From assembly GCA_029933125.1 (NCBI GenBank), contig JAOZOU010000001.1, positions 256,073-320,072 of the forward strand: DNA of 64,000 nt. The letters run 5' to 3'. Made by a program: the position numbers and the translations under genes. The notes beneath the pieces were generated by a model that was not told where the DNA came from, did no database searches, and saw only the letters and a list, made by a program, of their open reading frames with translations. Source of the DNA: a bacterium (GTDB lineage: Bacteria; Arandabacterota; Arandabacteria; Arandabacterales; Arandabacteraceae). Every line of letters starts with the position of its first letter. Positions within the stretch are counted from its first letter, which is position 1. Below are positions 7,812 to 16,572 of the stretch, piece by piece.

Positions 7812-10340
7812 ATGCCGAGGTTTTCAAAAGTCCTGATGTTTTTCGTTATCGCCATCCTCTTGAGTTCCATACATGCATCAGCTTACATCCAGCCAAAGGT
7901 GAGATCCCCCATATTTTCTCCCTTCGATGGTTTAAGGGGAATCCTGGTGCCCTATTCTGGTGTTGCTGTTAATGGCCCATATGCCATCTGGCTCAATCCA
8001 GCCTATCTTGCAACAGGAAGGATTGGCGGTATCACCTATTTGCACACATACAGGGATTCAACTCTCTCTGGCGATGATGCCCTGGCTTTCGCTTTTGGCA
8101 AGCTTGGTTTCGGCCTGGAGTTCCTAAGCAGCGTCTCGGCTGAGCTCACCTCATCGGGAAAGCGTAGTTACACCTATTCGACTCGAAGGTACACCTTAGC
8201 AGTTGGCAGGCGCCTTGCCAGAGGATTCTATGTCGGTGCATCCTATGCCTGGCATACCTCCGAGCTCTGGGAACTGAATAAGACATCGACGTGGACAGCT
8301 GGACTCCTTTTTGAGCCCAGCACCAACCTCAGCCTCACACTAACCGGCCGCGATCTTAATTCACCTCGCTACCGTGGAACAAGATATCGCCCCATTTTTG
8401 AGACCTCTCTTGGCTTAAGACCCTTCAAGAGCACCTTTACCCTTTTCGCAACCTATTCGTGGCGAACCAGACCTTTGAAAGCAGAGCCCGCGCAGCCACG
8501 CTCCTTTTTCTCCTATGGTGCTCAGTTTGAACTCGCGAAGGGACTCACCCTTGGCGCTATGGCTGATGACGATGGGAATATCACAGCAAGCCTTGGAATC
8601 AGTATCGGCAACCTTGCTATTTCCCCTATCGTTCGAAGGGAATCCAAGGATCGTGAGGGTGGTGAAATCTCAGGGGCAAGTCTCCTCACCTTTGACAGAT
8701 TCTGGAACGAAAGCATTCTCCAGCGCAAGTCATATGTTGAGATAGGTCTCGACAGGCCAATCAGTGAAATCCCACAGGGCATAAGCCTCCTCGGCAGCAG
8801 AAAAGCACTCGTTCTAACAAACCTTCTCAACGAGATTGAATACGCAAGGCAAGCGAGTGACATCGAAGCCATAGTTTTGCGCTGCGGGAATGTTGGTGGA
8901 AACTTTGCTGTTCTCAACGAACTGCACGAGGCTATCCTCAATTTCCGCAAATCTGGCAAGAAAGTTGTTGCCTACCTTGAGAATCCATCAAGTGCAACTT
9001 ATTATCTTGCAACCTCTGCTGATTACATCGTGCTTGTGCCAAATGGTTATGTCGGGCTGGTGGGCTTTAAGACTGAAAATCTCTTCCTCAGAGGCACACT
9101 TGAGAAGATCGGCATCGAGGCAAAGTATGCACGCGTCGGGAAGTACAAGTCTGCAGTTGAGCCTCTTACTCGCGATAGCTATAGTGAACCGAGTCGCGAA
9201 GCCTTGAACGTTTTGCTCGATGACTTGTATGAGAAGTTCATCAGCGATATCGCTCAGGCAAAGGGGTGGACGATCGAGCAAACACGAGCCCTTGTTGACA
9301 GTGGACCATATCTTCCAGTGGATGCAATCACCCATGGCCTGGTTGATACGCTCGCATACTGGGATGACATACAAAATATTGTGGCAAAGATCACAGGAGA
9401 TAACCTCAAGCCAATCCCTTACAGAAAATTCACCAGGCGCTTACCAAAGCCGACGGACTGGGGTGAGCCTCCCACCATAGGCATAGTGTATGGTGTTGGT
9501 GCAATAATGAATGGCGAGAACAGAAGCGATCTTCTAGCTGGCGCCGTCATGGGTTCTGAAACCATTTGCGAAGCTTTCCGCCAGATGCGTAGGGACAAAA
9601 GCGTAAAGGCTGTCGTCTTTAGAGTCGACAGCCCTGGAGGACTCATGACTGCATCCGACAAGATAAGACATGAGGTGGAGCTTACGGCAAAGGAGAAACC
9701 TGTGATTGTATCCATGGGAGGTGAGGCAGCCTCAGGAGGCTATCATGTCTCATGTTCAGCAACAAGGATCATGGCAGACTATGCAACCGTAACCGGATCG
9801 ATAGGTGTTTTAAGCCTCTGGCTTCATACGCGAGGCTTTTATGAGAAGATAGGAGCAAACAAGGAAATCTTTGTTCGAGGCAAGAACGCTGACTTCTATC
9901 CGACCTGGCGTGAGGTGACCGATGAGGATATGAAGAGAATTCAGTGGTATGTTGATAGGTTTTACGACGGTTTCGTCAAGGATGTAGCCAAGGGCAGAAA
10001 GATGGGTGTTGATGAAGTCAACGCCATTGCCCAGGGCAGAGTCTGGAGTGGCAAGCGTGCAGCTGAGATAGGTCTTGTTGATGAGATAGGTGGTCTCCAG
10101 GATGCAATCCAGGAGGCAAAAAGCCAGGCTGGCATTCCTCAAGGCAAGCGAGTGCGCTTCAAGATGCTTCCCAAGCCCAAGGGATTGCTCTCAGCACTGG
10201 CAACAGCCTTTAGACCAGGTGGATCTCAGGGAGTCTATCTGCCGCCTGAGCTCGGTGACTTGCTCGAAGCCTTTAGCTATCTCGAAGACTATGACGAACC
10301 TGTCCTCTACCTTATGCCATACAGGATTGAGATCGAGTGA
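7812..10340 (+). CDS. sppA: SppA-type signal peptide peptidase with N-terminal beta-barrel-like domain
   Basis: 842 residues, ATG with a strong AAAGGAGGT site. A signal peptide (about 1-24) is followed by about 270 residues of beta-strand-rich sequence ('LNPAYLATGRIGGITYLHTY', 'LAVGRRLARGFYVGASYAW', 'KGLTLGAMADDDGNITASLG') resembling outer-membrane PorV/UPF0164-type barrels. From about residue 300 the protein is a 67K-type SppA with two tandem ClpP-fold domains. The general base is Lys446 (in KYKSAVEP) and the nucleophile is Ser641 (in EAASGGYH), both in the expected contexts. SppA degrades cleaved signal peptides in the membrane. The barrel-like extension is unusual and suggests a periplasmic or outer-membrane location here. 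Confidence 0.88.
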   Translation: MPRFSKVLMFFVIAILLSSIHASAYIQPKVRSPIFSPFDGLRGILVPYSGVAVNGPYAIWLNPAYLATGRIGGITYLHTYRDSTLSGDDALAFAFGKLGFGLEFLSSVSAELTSSGKRSYTYSTRRYTLAVGRRLARGFYVGASYAWHTSELWELNKTSTWTAGLLFEPSTNLSLTLTGRDLNSPRYRGTRYRPIFETSLGLRPFKSTFTLFATYSWRTRPLKAEPAQPRSFFSYGAQFELAKGLTLGAMADDDGNITASLGISIGNLAISPIVRRESKDREGGEISGASLLTFDRFWNESILQRKSYVEIGLDRPISEIPQGISLLGSRKALVLTNLLNEIEYARQASDIEAIVLRCGNVGGNFAVLNELHEAILNFRKSGKKVVAYLENPSSATYYLATSADYIVLVPNGYVGLVGFKTENLFLRGTLEKIGIEAKYARVGKYKSAVEPLTRDSYSEPSREALNVLLDDLYEKFISDIAQAKGWTIEQTRALVDSGPYLPVDAITHGLVDTLAYWDDIQNIVAKITGDNLKPIPYRKFTRRLPKPTDWGEPPTIGIVYGVGAIMNGENRSDLLAGAVMGSETICEAFRQMRRDKSVKAVVFRVDSPGGLMTASDKIRHEVELTAKEKPVIVSMGGEAASGGYHVSCSATRIMADYATVTGSIGVLSLWLHTRGFYEKIGANKEIFVRGKNADFYPTWREVTDEDMKRIQWYVDRFYDGFVKDVAKGRKMGVDEVNAIAQGRVWSGKRAAEIGLVDEIGGLQDAIQEAKSQAGIPQGKRVRFKMLPKPKGLLSALATAFRPGGSQGVYLPPELGDLLEAFSYLEDYDEPVLYLMPYRIEIE

Positions 10341-11405
10341 TCATCTTCTGAAGTCAACTTTGGGATCAAGACCAGCCACAAATGCTGCCATGAGTCTGGC
10401 ACACTGCTCAAGATCGTCGAGATGGATCACCTCAATTGGAGTATGCATGTAGCGATTAGGAACGCTTACAAGCCCGCATGCGACTCCCCTGCGTGAGACG
10501 AAGACCGCGTCGGCATCGGTACCAGTTCGAGCTGGCGAAGCTGATGTCTGATAGGGAATACGATGCTTCTCTGCTGTTTTGCGAAGCATCTCATCTACAG
10601 CAGGGCTTACAGATGAACCTCTGTCAATAACGGGACCCTTACCCAGCTTTATCTCCCCATACCTTTCCTTCGAAACCCCTGGAGTATCTGTTGCATTTGT
10701 GACATCAACCGCGATCGCAACATCAGGCTTTATCGCAAAGGCGCTCGTCGTGGCACCTGCGAAAGAGATCTCTTCCTGAACAGATGCCACCCCGTAGACA
10801 GCAGCCTTGAGACGCTTGCGGCGCGAGAGTATCCTCAGGGCTTCAGCAACTGCAAAAGCGCCCATCTTATCATCAAACCCCCTTGCCACAGCAAGGCGAC
10901 CTGAAAGCATCTCAAAGCCGCTATCAAACACTATTGGATCACCAATCGCCACTCTCCTCAGAGCTTCCTTCTTGTTTCTGGCTCCAATGTCTATCCAGAG
11001 CTCATGAATCTTGGGCGGCTTCTTGCCCTCGTCCTTATCCTGCATGTGGATTGCCACTCTACCAACGACCCCCTTGACAGGTCCCTTCTTTGTCTGGATA
11101 AGCACACGCTTCGCAGGAACTATGTTTGGATCGATACCTCCTATTGCTGAGAAGAAGATGAAGCCCTGATCATTGACATAGCGCACCATGAAACCTACTT
11201 CGTCACAATGCCCGATGAGCATCACTCTCGGTTTGCCAGTCTCATTGAGGATTCCGATGGAGTTTCCCTGGACATCGTATTCAACCTTGTCAACAAACTG
11301 TCCAACATAGCGTCGCCAAACCTGTTGAGCAGGATGCTCAAAACCTGAAGGACTTGGTGTATCAACTAAACTCCTTAAGAACTCAATCGAATCATCGCGA
11401 AGCAT
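10341..11405 (-). CDS. M42 family metallo-aminopeptidase
   Basis: 354 residues, the usual length for the M42 family (FrvX/PepA/TET-type dinuclear zinc or cobalt aminopeptidases, often dodecamers that trim peptides in the cytoplasm). Visible metal and catalytic motifs are 'LIGHCDEVGF' (His-x-Asp), 'RGFDDKMG' (bridging Asp), 'VQEEISFAGA' (Glu-Glu) and 'NRYMHTPIEVI' (His near the end). The start has AGGAGG 5 bases upstream. It follows the GAF-SpoIIE phosphatase gene by 10 bases in the same direction, suggesting co-transcription, and its stop abuts that of sppA on the opposite strand. Confidence 0.9.
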   Translation of the reverse strand: MLRDDSIEFLRSLVDTPSPSGFEHPAQQVWRRYVGQFVDKVEYDVQGNSIGILNETGKPRVMLIGHCDEVGFMVRYVNDQGFIFFSAIGGIDPNIVPAKRVLIQTKKGPVKGVVGRVAIHMQDKDEGKKPPKIHELWIDIGARNKKEALRRVAIGDPIVFDSGFEMLSGRLAVARGFDDKMGAFAVAEALRILSRRKRLKAAVYGVASVQEEISFAGATTSAFAIKPDVAIAVDVTNATDTPGVSKERYGEIKLGKGPVIDRGSSVSPAVDEMLRKTAEKHRIPYQTSASPARTGTDADAVFVSRRGVACGLVSVPNRYMHTPIEVIHLDDLEQCARLMAAFVAGLDPKVDFRR

Positions 11406-11415
11406 GACTTTCCTC

Positions 11416-13143
11416 CTATCTCACCTTCAAAACAACGAGGGTTAAATCATCTGCAAGCTTGCCTCCTGAATGCTTCCAGACAGATTCATGAATCGACCTT
11501 ACAATATCGTCACACGAACGGTCAATTGCAGAAACGACAACATCGACAAGACGCTCCTCGCCAAAAGGCTCGCCCTGCTCATTTTCAGCCTCAGTGAGAC
11601 CGTCTGTGAAAAACACAATTACCTCACCACTTTCAAGGTTGATCCTTTCCTCCTCATAGAGGCTATCTTCAAGGGCACCAAGGAGCATACCTCCCTTCAA
11701 GAGACGCCGAATGCCTGATTTACTTACAATCAGAGGAGGTAGATGACCTGCATTGGAATAGGTGAGCACTCTGGCTTTGGAATCCAGTACCCCATAGCAA
11801 GCAGTTACACACCTTTCCGGCTCAACGCTTTCCCAGATCAATCTGTTGACTTTGCGCAATATTGTTGAGATGGAATAGTTGTTCCTTATCTCGGCAAGAA
11901 GGCTCGCTCTAAAACTCGCCATTACAAGAGAGGCTGGAATGCCTTTCCCAAAGACATCAGCAACAACAAGACCCCACTGCCCTGGACTTATCGGGATAAC
12001 ATCATAGTAGTCACCACCAACTTGCTCGCTTGGAATGTTGAGAGCACTCAGATCAAAGTTCTCAATCTCTGGTAGGCGATCCGGCAGGAAGAAGCGTTGA
12101 ATCCTGCGAGCCAGCTCAAGCTCATATTCCAGACGGCGTTTCTCGAGGAGTTCTGCATGGAGTTTGGCTCGCTCAATCGATATGGCAGCCTGAGATCCGA
12201 AGGTTTGGATAAGCTTGAGATCATCATCGCTAAAGGCTTCAACCTCATCGCTCTCAAGATTTATTATACCCACGATTTTGCCCGAAGCGATAAGAGGTAC
12301 AACGATCTCGGAACGGGTTGTATCCCTCGCATTGAGGTAGCGCTCATCTTTCCTCACATCGCTCACCACAACAGGCTCAAGGTTGTTCGCAACCCATCCA
12401 ACAATCCCTTGCCCAAACTTAAGCTCCACGCGCTTTTCCATTTCTGGATCATAACCACGCGTAGCTACGGCGATAATATCTGATGCATCAGCATCAACAA
12501 GATAGATACCACCCGCGTCATAGCAAACCACCTGACGAAGCGAGTCGAGAATCAGATTGAGGACTTCGTTGAGATCGAGTGAGGAGCTAATGCGTGTCCC
12601 AACCTCATAGAGGAGCTCTCTTTCCCTCACCTGCCGCTTGACTCTTGCATAGAGTCTGGCATTGTCCAGAGCAATTGCTATCTGCTCAGCGAGAGCGACA
12701 AGAATGTCACAGTCATGGGAAGTGAAATCTTCATCCTCCTTGTTTATTGCCTCCAGGGCTCCTATTATGTTGCCTCCACGTCTCAAAGGAACTGCTAGAC
12801 TGTTGCGTTTGGCAAAGCCAAACTTTTGATCTATAGCATCCTGATAGTGCCTGAGCCGCTCAGGGTTGTTTATGATAACCGGCTTGCCTGTTCTGACAGC
12901 CTCTCCCATCACGCCCCTTTTTGCCTCGACGGTGAGGCCCTTGACACTTTCTCCGCTCTTTCCAAAGGCTAGCAGCACGTCGATGCGATTTCCCTTCTCA
13001 GCCAGTCTTCCAAGGGAGCAGGTTTCACAATCCACAGCAGAAGTTATCAGGTCATATGTGAGCAATACTAAGGTATTTACATCAAGAGTTGAATTGAGGA
13101 CTTTGCTCGCTTCAACTAGGAACTCAAGTGTCGGCTTATCCAT
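11416..13143 (-). CDS. GAF-GAF-SpoIIE (PP2C-like) serine phosphatase
   Basis: 575 residues. Two GAF sensor domains (about 15-155 and 175-325; 'ALAEQIAIALDNARLY' and 'TFGSQAAISIERAKLH' are their last helices) are followed by a short coiled linker with 'LELARRIQRFFLP' and an RsbU/SpoIIE phosphatase domain (about 370-575). The metal-binding pattern is present: 'VGGDYYDVIP', 'GLVVADVFGKGIPASL' and 'VVFFTDGLTEAEN'-like 'VIVFFTDGLTEAEN'. Such proteins dephosphorylate anti-anti-sigma factors or STAS proteins in partner-switching control. No kinase or STAS partner gene is nearby. An M42 peptidase gene follows by 10 bases. Confidence 0.88.
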   Translation of the reverse strand: MDKPTLEFLVEASKVLNSTLDVNTLVLLTYDLITSAVDCETCSLGRLAEKGNRIDVLLAFGKSGESVKGLTVEAKRGVMGEAVRTGKPVIINNPERLRHYQDAIDQKFGFAKRNSLAVPLRRGGNIIGALEAINKEDEDFTSHDCDILVALAEQIAIALDNARLYARVKRQVRERELLYEVGTRISSSLDLNEVLNLILDSLRQVVCYDAGGIYLVDADASDIIAVATRGYDPEMEKRVELKFGQGIVGWVANNLEPVVVSDVRKDERYLNARDTTRSEIVVPLIASGKIVGIINLESDEVEAFSDDDLKLIQTFGSQAAISIERAKLHAELLEKRRLEYELELARRIQRFFLPDRLPEIENFDLSALNIPSEQVGGDYYDVIPISPGQWGLVVADVFGKGIPASLVMASFRASLLAEIRNNYSISTILRKVNRLIWESVEPERCVTACYGVLDSKARVLTYSNAGHLPPLIVSKSGIRRLLKGGMLLGALEDSLYEEERINLESGEVIVFFTDGLTEAENEQGEPFGEERLVDVVVSAIDRSCDDIVRSIHESVWKHSGGKLADDLTLVVLKVR

Positions 13144-13255
13144 ACGTCAAGATTCACCCCGCCCTGGTTACCTTTTCTTATAGCTCAGATTATTATGTGC
13201 CAGCATTTGCCCGAGAGCCAGCTTATGCTGTACCCTGAGAACAACTTATCTTGTG

Positions 13256-13288
13256 GTAAAAAGCAAGGGGGATCAGAGACCCCCCTTG
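13256..13288 (-). terminator. Rho-independent terminator of the citrate synthase gene
   Basis: On the minus strand AAGGGGG (13287-13281) pairs with CCCCCTT (13271-13265), followed by GC and TTTTT (13262-13258). It lies just downstream of the citrate synthase stop. Confidence 0.75.
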
Positions 13289-13312
13289 AGACCTTGAGAT
13301 TTCAACCGCTCA

Positions 13313-14557
13313 CTATCGCTTGTCTATCGGCACATAATCTGCCTTGACTGGACCTGTGTAAACCGCACGTGGTCTAAAGATTCGATTCTCAGCAAGATAT
13401 TCGAGAGCCCTTGCTGTCCAGCCAGAGACCCTGCTCACCGCAAATATAGGCGTGAACATTGCCGTTTCAATTCCCATAGACCTGTAGACGATGCCCGAGT
13501 AGAAGTCCACATTCGGGAAGACCTTCTTCTCGACACCCAACTCCTTGCAAACTATCTCATCGAGCTTCACAGCGGTCTCGTAGAGCTTCTTGTTGGCTGG
13601 ATCTTTCTCCGATACAAGCTTGGCAAGCGGACTTAAGATGCGTGCCCTCGGATCATAAGCTTTATAGACTCTATGACCAAAGCCCATGACCTTACGCTTC
13701 GTCTCACGAGCCTTCCTGAACCAGGCCTCGACATTGGAAGGATCACCAATCTCTTCAAGGTCATAAAGCACTCGCTCGTTTGCACCACCATGCAGCGGAC
13801 CCTTAAGACTGCATATACCGCCAACAACTGAGCTGTACATATCCGATAGTGATGAATTCACGACCATCGTGGTGAAGGTTGAGGCATTCATGCCATGGTC
13901 AGCGTGAAGAATAAGAGCGACATCCATTATGCGCTCAAAAGTCGGATCTGGCTTCTTGCCGCTCATCATGTAAAGGAAATTACCTGCATGGCTTAGCGAG
14001 CTATCTGGCTCAACCGGTTCCTCTCCCTTACGAATTCTTGCTATTGCAGCAGCAATCGTAGCCATCTTTGCGATGAGCTTGATAGCAACTTCGCGCTCAG
14101 CTTCAACGGTTGTCTCCTCCGCCTTCTCATCGAGAGTCCCGAGAACCGAAACTGCGGTGCGTAGCGCTGACATAGGATGTGTTTTTGCTGTCGGAATCAT
14201 CTTGAGAACATCGATGACAGCCTTATCCACAGCACGATTTGCAACAAGCTTAGCATTAAACTCATCGAGTTCCTTCTGCGTAGGTAGCTTCCCATAGAGC
14301 AGAAGATAACAGGTTTCTTCAAAACTTGAATACTCAGCAAGATCAAAGATGTTGTATCCCCGATAAATCAACCAGCCCTTTGAACCATTTACATAGCCAA
14401 CCTTAGTCGTGCAGGCAATTGCACCTTCTAGCCCTTTGCCAATCTTGACTTCGACAGGCCACGTAACCTCACCAACTAACTGCGGTTCTGGTTCGGCGTC
14501 AGTCTCACGCTTCGCCTTTTCCGCTGCCTCCCTGATAAGCTTATTGACTTCTTGCAT
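13313..14557 (-). CDS. gltA: Citrate synthase
   Basis: 414 residues from the ATG at 14557, which has GGAGGG about 7 bases upstream; an in-frame ATG at 14593 lies inside a palindrome and lacks a site. It condenses oxaloacetate with acetyl-CoA. Catalytic motifs are visible: 'HADHGMNAST' (first His), 'SLKGPLHGGANERV' (second His), 'MGFGHRVYKAYDPRA' (third His and Arg) and 'NVDFYSGIVYRSMGI' (Asp). The N-terminal strand 'GWLIYRGYNIFDLAEYSSFEE' is the standard citrate-synthase feature. It sits alone with its own terminator. The neighbours (EF-P and the phosphatase) do not belong to the pathway. Confidence 0.95.
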   Translation of the reverse strand: MQEVNKLIREAAEKAKRETDAEPEPQLVGEVTWPVEVKIGKGLEGAIACTTKVGYVNGSKGWLIYRGYNIFDLAEYSSFEETCYLLLYGKLPTQKELDEFNAKLVANRAVDKAVIDVLKMIPTAKTHPMSALRTAVSVLGTLDEKAEETTVEAEREVAIKLIAKMATIAAAIARIRKGEEPVEPDSSLSHAGNFLYMMSGKKPDPTFERIMDVALILHADHGMNASTFTTMVVNSSLSDMYSSVVGGICSLKGPLHGGANERVLYDLEEIGDPSNVEAWFRKARETKRKVMGFGHRVYKAYDPRARILSPLAKLVSEKDPANKKLYETAVKLDEIVCKELGVEKKVFPNVDFYSGIVYRSMGIETAMFTPIFAVSRVSGWTARALEYLAENRIFRPRAVYTGPVKADYVPIDKR

Positions 14558-14590
14558 CGCTTTCCCTCCTTCCCTCCGATGGCAATTCCA

Positions 14591-14608
14591 CATGCACGCC
14601 CGTGCATG
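14591..14608 (-). promoter_or_regulatory. 18-bp perfect palindrome upstream of gltA
   Basis: CATGCACG-CC-CGTGCATG, two 8-base arms around a 2-base centre, lies 33 bases upstream of the gltA start. A TTGACA with an AT-rich 'ATCATATATA' segment further upstream (reverse strand, roughly 14633-14661) could be the promoter, though the spacing is not ideal. The position and symmetry fit a repressor operator or a leader hairpin. Confidence 0.5.
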
Positions 14609-14678
14609 AACCAGGACGATAAAACCTATATATGATGCCCTAAAAGGGAGCGATTGTCAACGCCAATCCCCTCGGGAT

Positions 14679-14834
14679 GGGGTCGGAGCTAAAAATCTGC
14701 AGAGTCGCGACTAGCTCTATTTTCAATAAGTTACGCGAGTGCCTGGCAAACCCAAGCAAACAAAGGAAGCCACCTTGCATTTTTTTAGCTCCGACCCCGA
14801 ACAGTGGGATTCGAAGATTTTTAGCTCCGACCCC
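14679..14834. mobile_element. 156-bp MITE-like element, copy 1
   Basis: Non-coding element bounded by a perfect 20-base terminal inverted repeat: GGGGTCGGAGCTAAAAATCT at 14679-14698 and its complement at 14815-14834. A third unit in the same direction as the right end lies internally (TTTTTAGCTCCGACCCC ending at 14798). The flanks read GAT on both sides, a possible 3-base target duplication. The right end is 2 bases from the EF-P stop codon. A second copy with identical length and unit spacing is at 31251-31406. No transposase is present in the window. Confidence 0.75.
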
Positions 14835-14836
14835 GA

Positions 14837-15397
14837 TTATTTGGAGCGGTCGTGGTACTTGCCGGAGTCAACATCGATGATGATGGTATCACCAGTGGCA
14901 ATAAAGAGGGGAACCTGTATCTTCATGCCATTTTCAAGGATTGCCTCTTTCCAAACACTCGTCTCATGAGCATGCTGAGGCGGACCAGTTTGAGCAACCT
15001 TTAGCTCGACCATCTTTGGCGTAATAACCCTCACAGGGCTCTCACCTAGAAATTCCACGGTCAAGTTCTCACCGTCTTTGAGGAAATCGACATATTTCCC
15101 CAGCAGGCGCCCAGGCACAGCATGTTGTTCGTAAGTAGACGGATCCATGAAGTAAAGTGTCTCCCCGTCAGAATAAAGGTAGGAGAGATTTCGCTTTTCG
15201 AGCTCAAGCACCTCCACCTTCTCCTCGGGTCGAAGCCGCTTCTCCGTGACTCCACCAGTGTCGATATCCTCCAGCCTCAACTTGACCAACGCCCCCATTC
15301 TACCACCACCGAGGTGGGTGTCAGCTTCAAGCACTCTATAGGTCCGCCCATTGCTGTGGATAACCTGGCCTGGTCTTATGTCGCTCGCGACTGCCAT
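14837..15397 (-). CDS. efp: Translation elongation factor P
   Basis: 186 residues, the standard three-beta-barrel EF-P length. It relieves ribosome stalling at polyproline stretches. The ATG at 15397 is chosen because AGGAGGG ends right at the earlier ATG (15403), leaving 6 bases to the second. Family motifs are 'ASDIRPGQVIHSNGRTYRVLEA', 'TVEFLGESPVRVITPKMVELKVAQT' and 'IQVPLFIATGDTIIIDVDSGKY' (described, not complete). At the tip of domain I the loop reads HLGGGRMGA, so the position of the modified Lys34 of E. coli is Gly and an Arg lies two residues later. A mobile-type element ends 2 bases after the stop. Confidence 0.93.
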   Translation of the reverse strand: MAVASDIRPGQVIHSNGRTYRVLEADTHLGGGRMGALVKLRLEDIDTGGVTEKRLRPEEKVEVLELEKRNLSYLYSDGETLYFMDPSTYEQHAVPGRLLGKYVDFLKDGENLTVEFLGESPVRVITPKMVELKVAQTGPPQHAHETSVWKEAILENGMKIQVPLFIATGDTIIIDVDSGKYHDRSK

Positions 15398-15422
15398 AGG
15401 CATCCCTCCTGCTTCTCAAAAA

Positions 15423-15451
15423 ATACTATGCAAACTCCAGGCTTGCTTCAA
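15423..15451 (-). promoter_or_regulatory. Probable promoter of efp
   Basis: On the minus strand TTGAAG (15451-15446) and TAGTAT (15428-15423) are 17 bases apart, giving a start of transcription near 15416 and a leader of about 20 bases. The -35 box lies inside a small inverted repeat GGCTTG-CTT-CAAGCC (15440-15454). Confidence 0.5.
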
Positions 15452-15525
15452 GCCCTTGACTCAATGGAGATAAAATCACCGACACGAATCCAGGACTCCT
15501 ACGAGATGTGCCGAAGATATGCAGG

Positions 15526-16467
15526 CTACCTAGGGGTCGGTGCTGCGCCACCTCCGGGACGGAGTCCCGGCTTACCCTCTGCCAAATTATCGAAGTACCT
15601 ATAGGTTGGGTAGGCAAAGTCTATGTCATCATGTTTTGCAAACTCGGTCAGGATATCTTCCCAGATTGCCTGAGCCGTATCCCTACGACGACGAGGCTCA
15701 CACAGATAACGAATGGTTAGCTCCACACCAGATTCCTTGACACTCGTATAGACTGCCGGTGTGAGCTTGCGATAGAAGATCATATACTTGCGGGCAGCCT
15801 GACGCACCCTGTCGGCAGCTGCCTTGCTTAAAGCCTCTGCATGGCGTGCTGCAATTTCGCCGAGTATTTGCTTAGCCTTCTGCCAGTTGCTTTCGAATGT
15901 TATAAGCACGCTTATCTCATTCCAGATATACTGGAATCCCTTGCTGTAGTTAGCAATTGGCTGACTGAAGACCATACCATTGGGTATATGTATGACCCTT
16001 CCTGTGCTCTGATCGCTTTGAACCCAGTTTCCTATTTCCATAAGCGTGAATGAGAAGACTCGGATATCAATTACATCTCCTGCACTCTCGCCAATCTCGA
16101 TTCTGTCACCAACCTCGAAAGGTCTCCGCCAGATGATGAAGAGCCACCCAGCAAAATTCACAAGAGGGTCTCTCATCGCAATCGCCAGCCCTGCAGAAAC
16201 AATCCCAAGATAGGTCGCTAAGGACTGGAAACCCTCAATCCATATTCTGCCAACGACCAGAATTCCGATGAGAAAGATGATGTAGCCTGAGGTCTTGCGT
16301 GTGCGATATCTTACATAGAGATCTTCAACCCTCGGCACGAGCACGCGCGTTATGACCATATAGATAAGCCAGAGCAGCACAATTGCGAGGATTGAAGTGC
16401 CTATCTTGGTCTGGGTGGCTGGGTCTATGCCCAGCACAGCTTGAAGCCAGTCTCTCAAAGCCTCCAT
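15526..16467 (-). CDS. MscS family mechanosensitive channel
   Basis: About 313 residues from the ATG at 16467; an in-frame TTG at 16533 would add 22 residues, so the start is uncertain. It has three membrane helices ('IGTSILAIVLLWLIYMVIT', 'GYIIFLIGILVVGRIWI' and 'LATYLGIVSAGLAIAMRDPLVNFAGWLFI'-type pore helix), followed by the MscS beta domain ('FEVGDRIEIGESAGDVIDI' and 'HIPNGMVFSQPIANYSKG'). It would release solutes under hypo-osmotic shock. The last residues (LRPGGGAAPTPR) are unusual and are encoded by a GC-rich hairpin region (CCGGGAC..GTCCCGG). Confidence 0.88.
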   Translation of the reverse strand: MEALRDWLQAVLGIDPATQTKIGTSILAIVLLWLIYMVITRVLVPRVEDLYVRYRTRKTSGYIIFLIGILVVGRIWIEGFQSLATYLGIVSAGLAIAMRDPLVNFAGWLFIIWRRPFEVGDRIEIGESAGDVIDIRVFSFTLMEIGNWVQSDQSTGRVIHIPNGMVFSQPIANYSKGFQYIWNEISVLITFESNWQKAKQILGEIAARHAEALSKAAADRVRQAARKYMIFYRKLTPAVYTSVKESGVELTIRYLCEPRRRRDTAQAIWEDILTEFAKHDDIDFAYPTYRYFDNLAEGKPGLRPGGGAAPTPR

Positions 16468-16572
16468 GGGTACCTGGTCTCCAAAGATGAAACAAGTAAC
16501 TTTCTCGGCTATCCTATCAGCACACGCAACCAAAAGTCAAAAGCAACCTGAGGCAGCGTTCCTGATACTAGG

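Noticed and set aside
15533-15544. GGGGTCGGTGCT, one base different from the start of the 156-bp element
   Set aside because: It is only 12 bases, lies inside the coding end of the MscS gene and lacks the other units.
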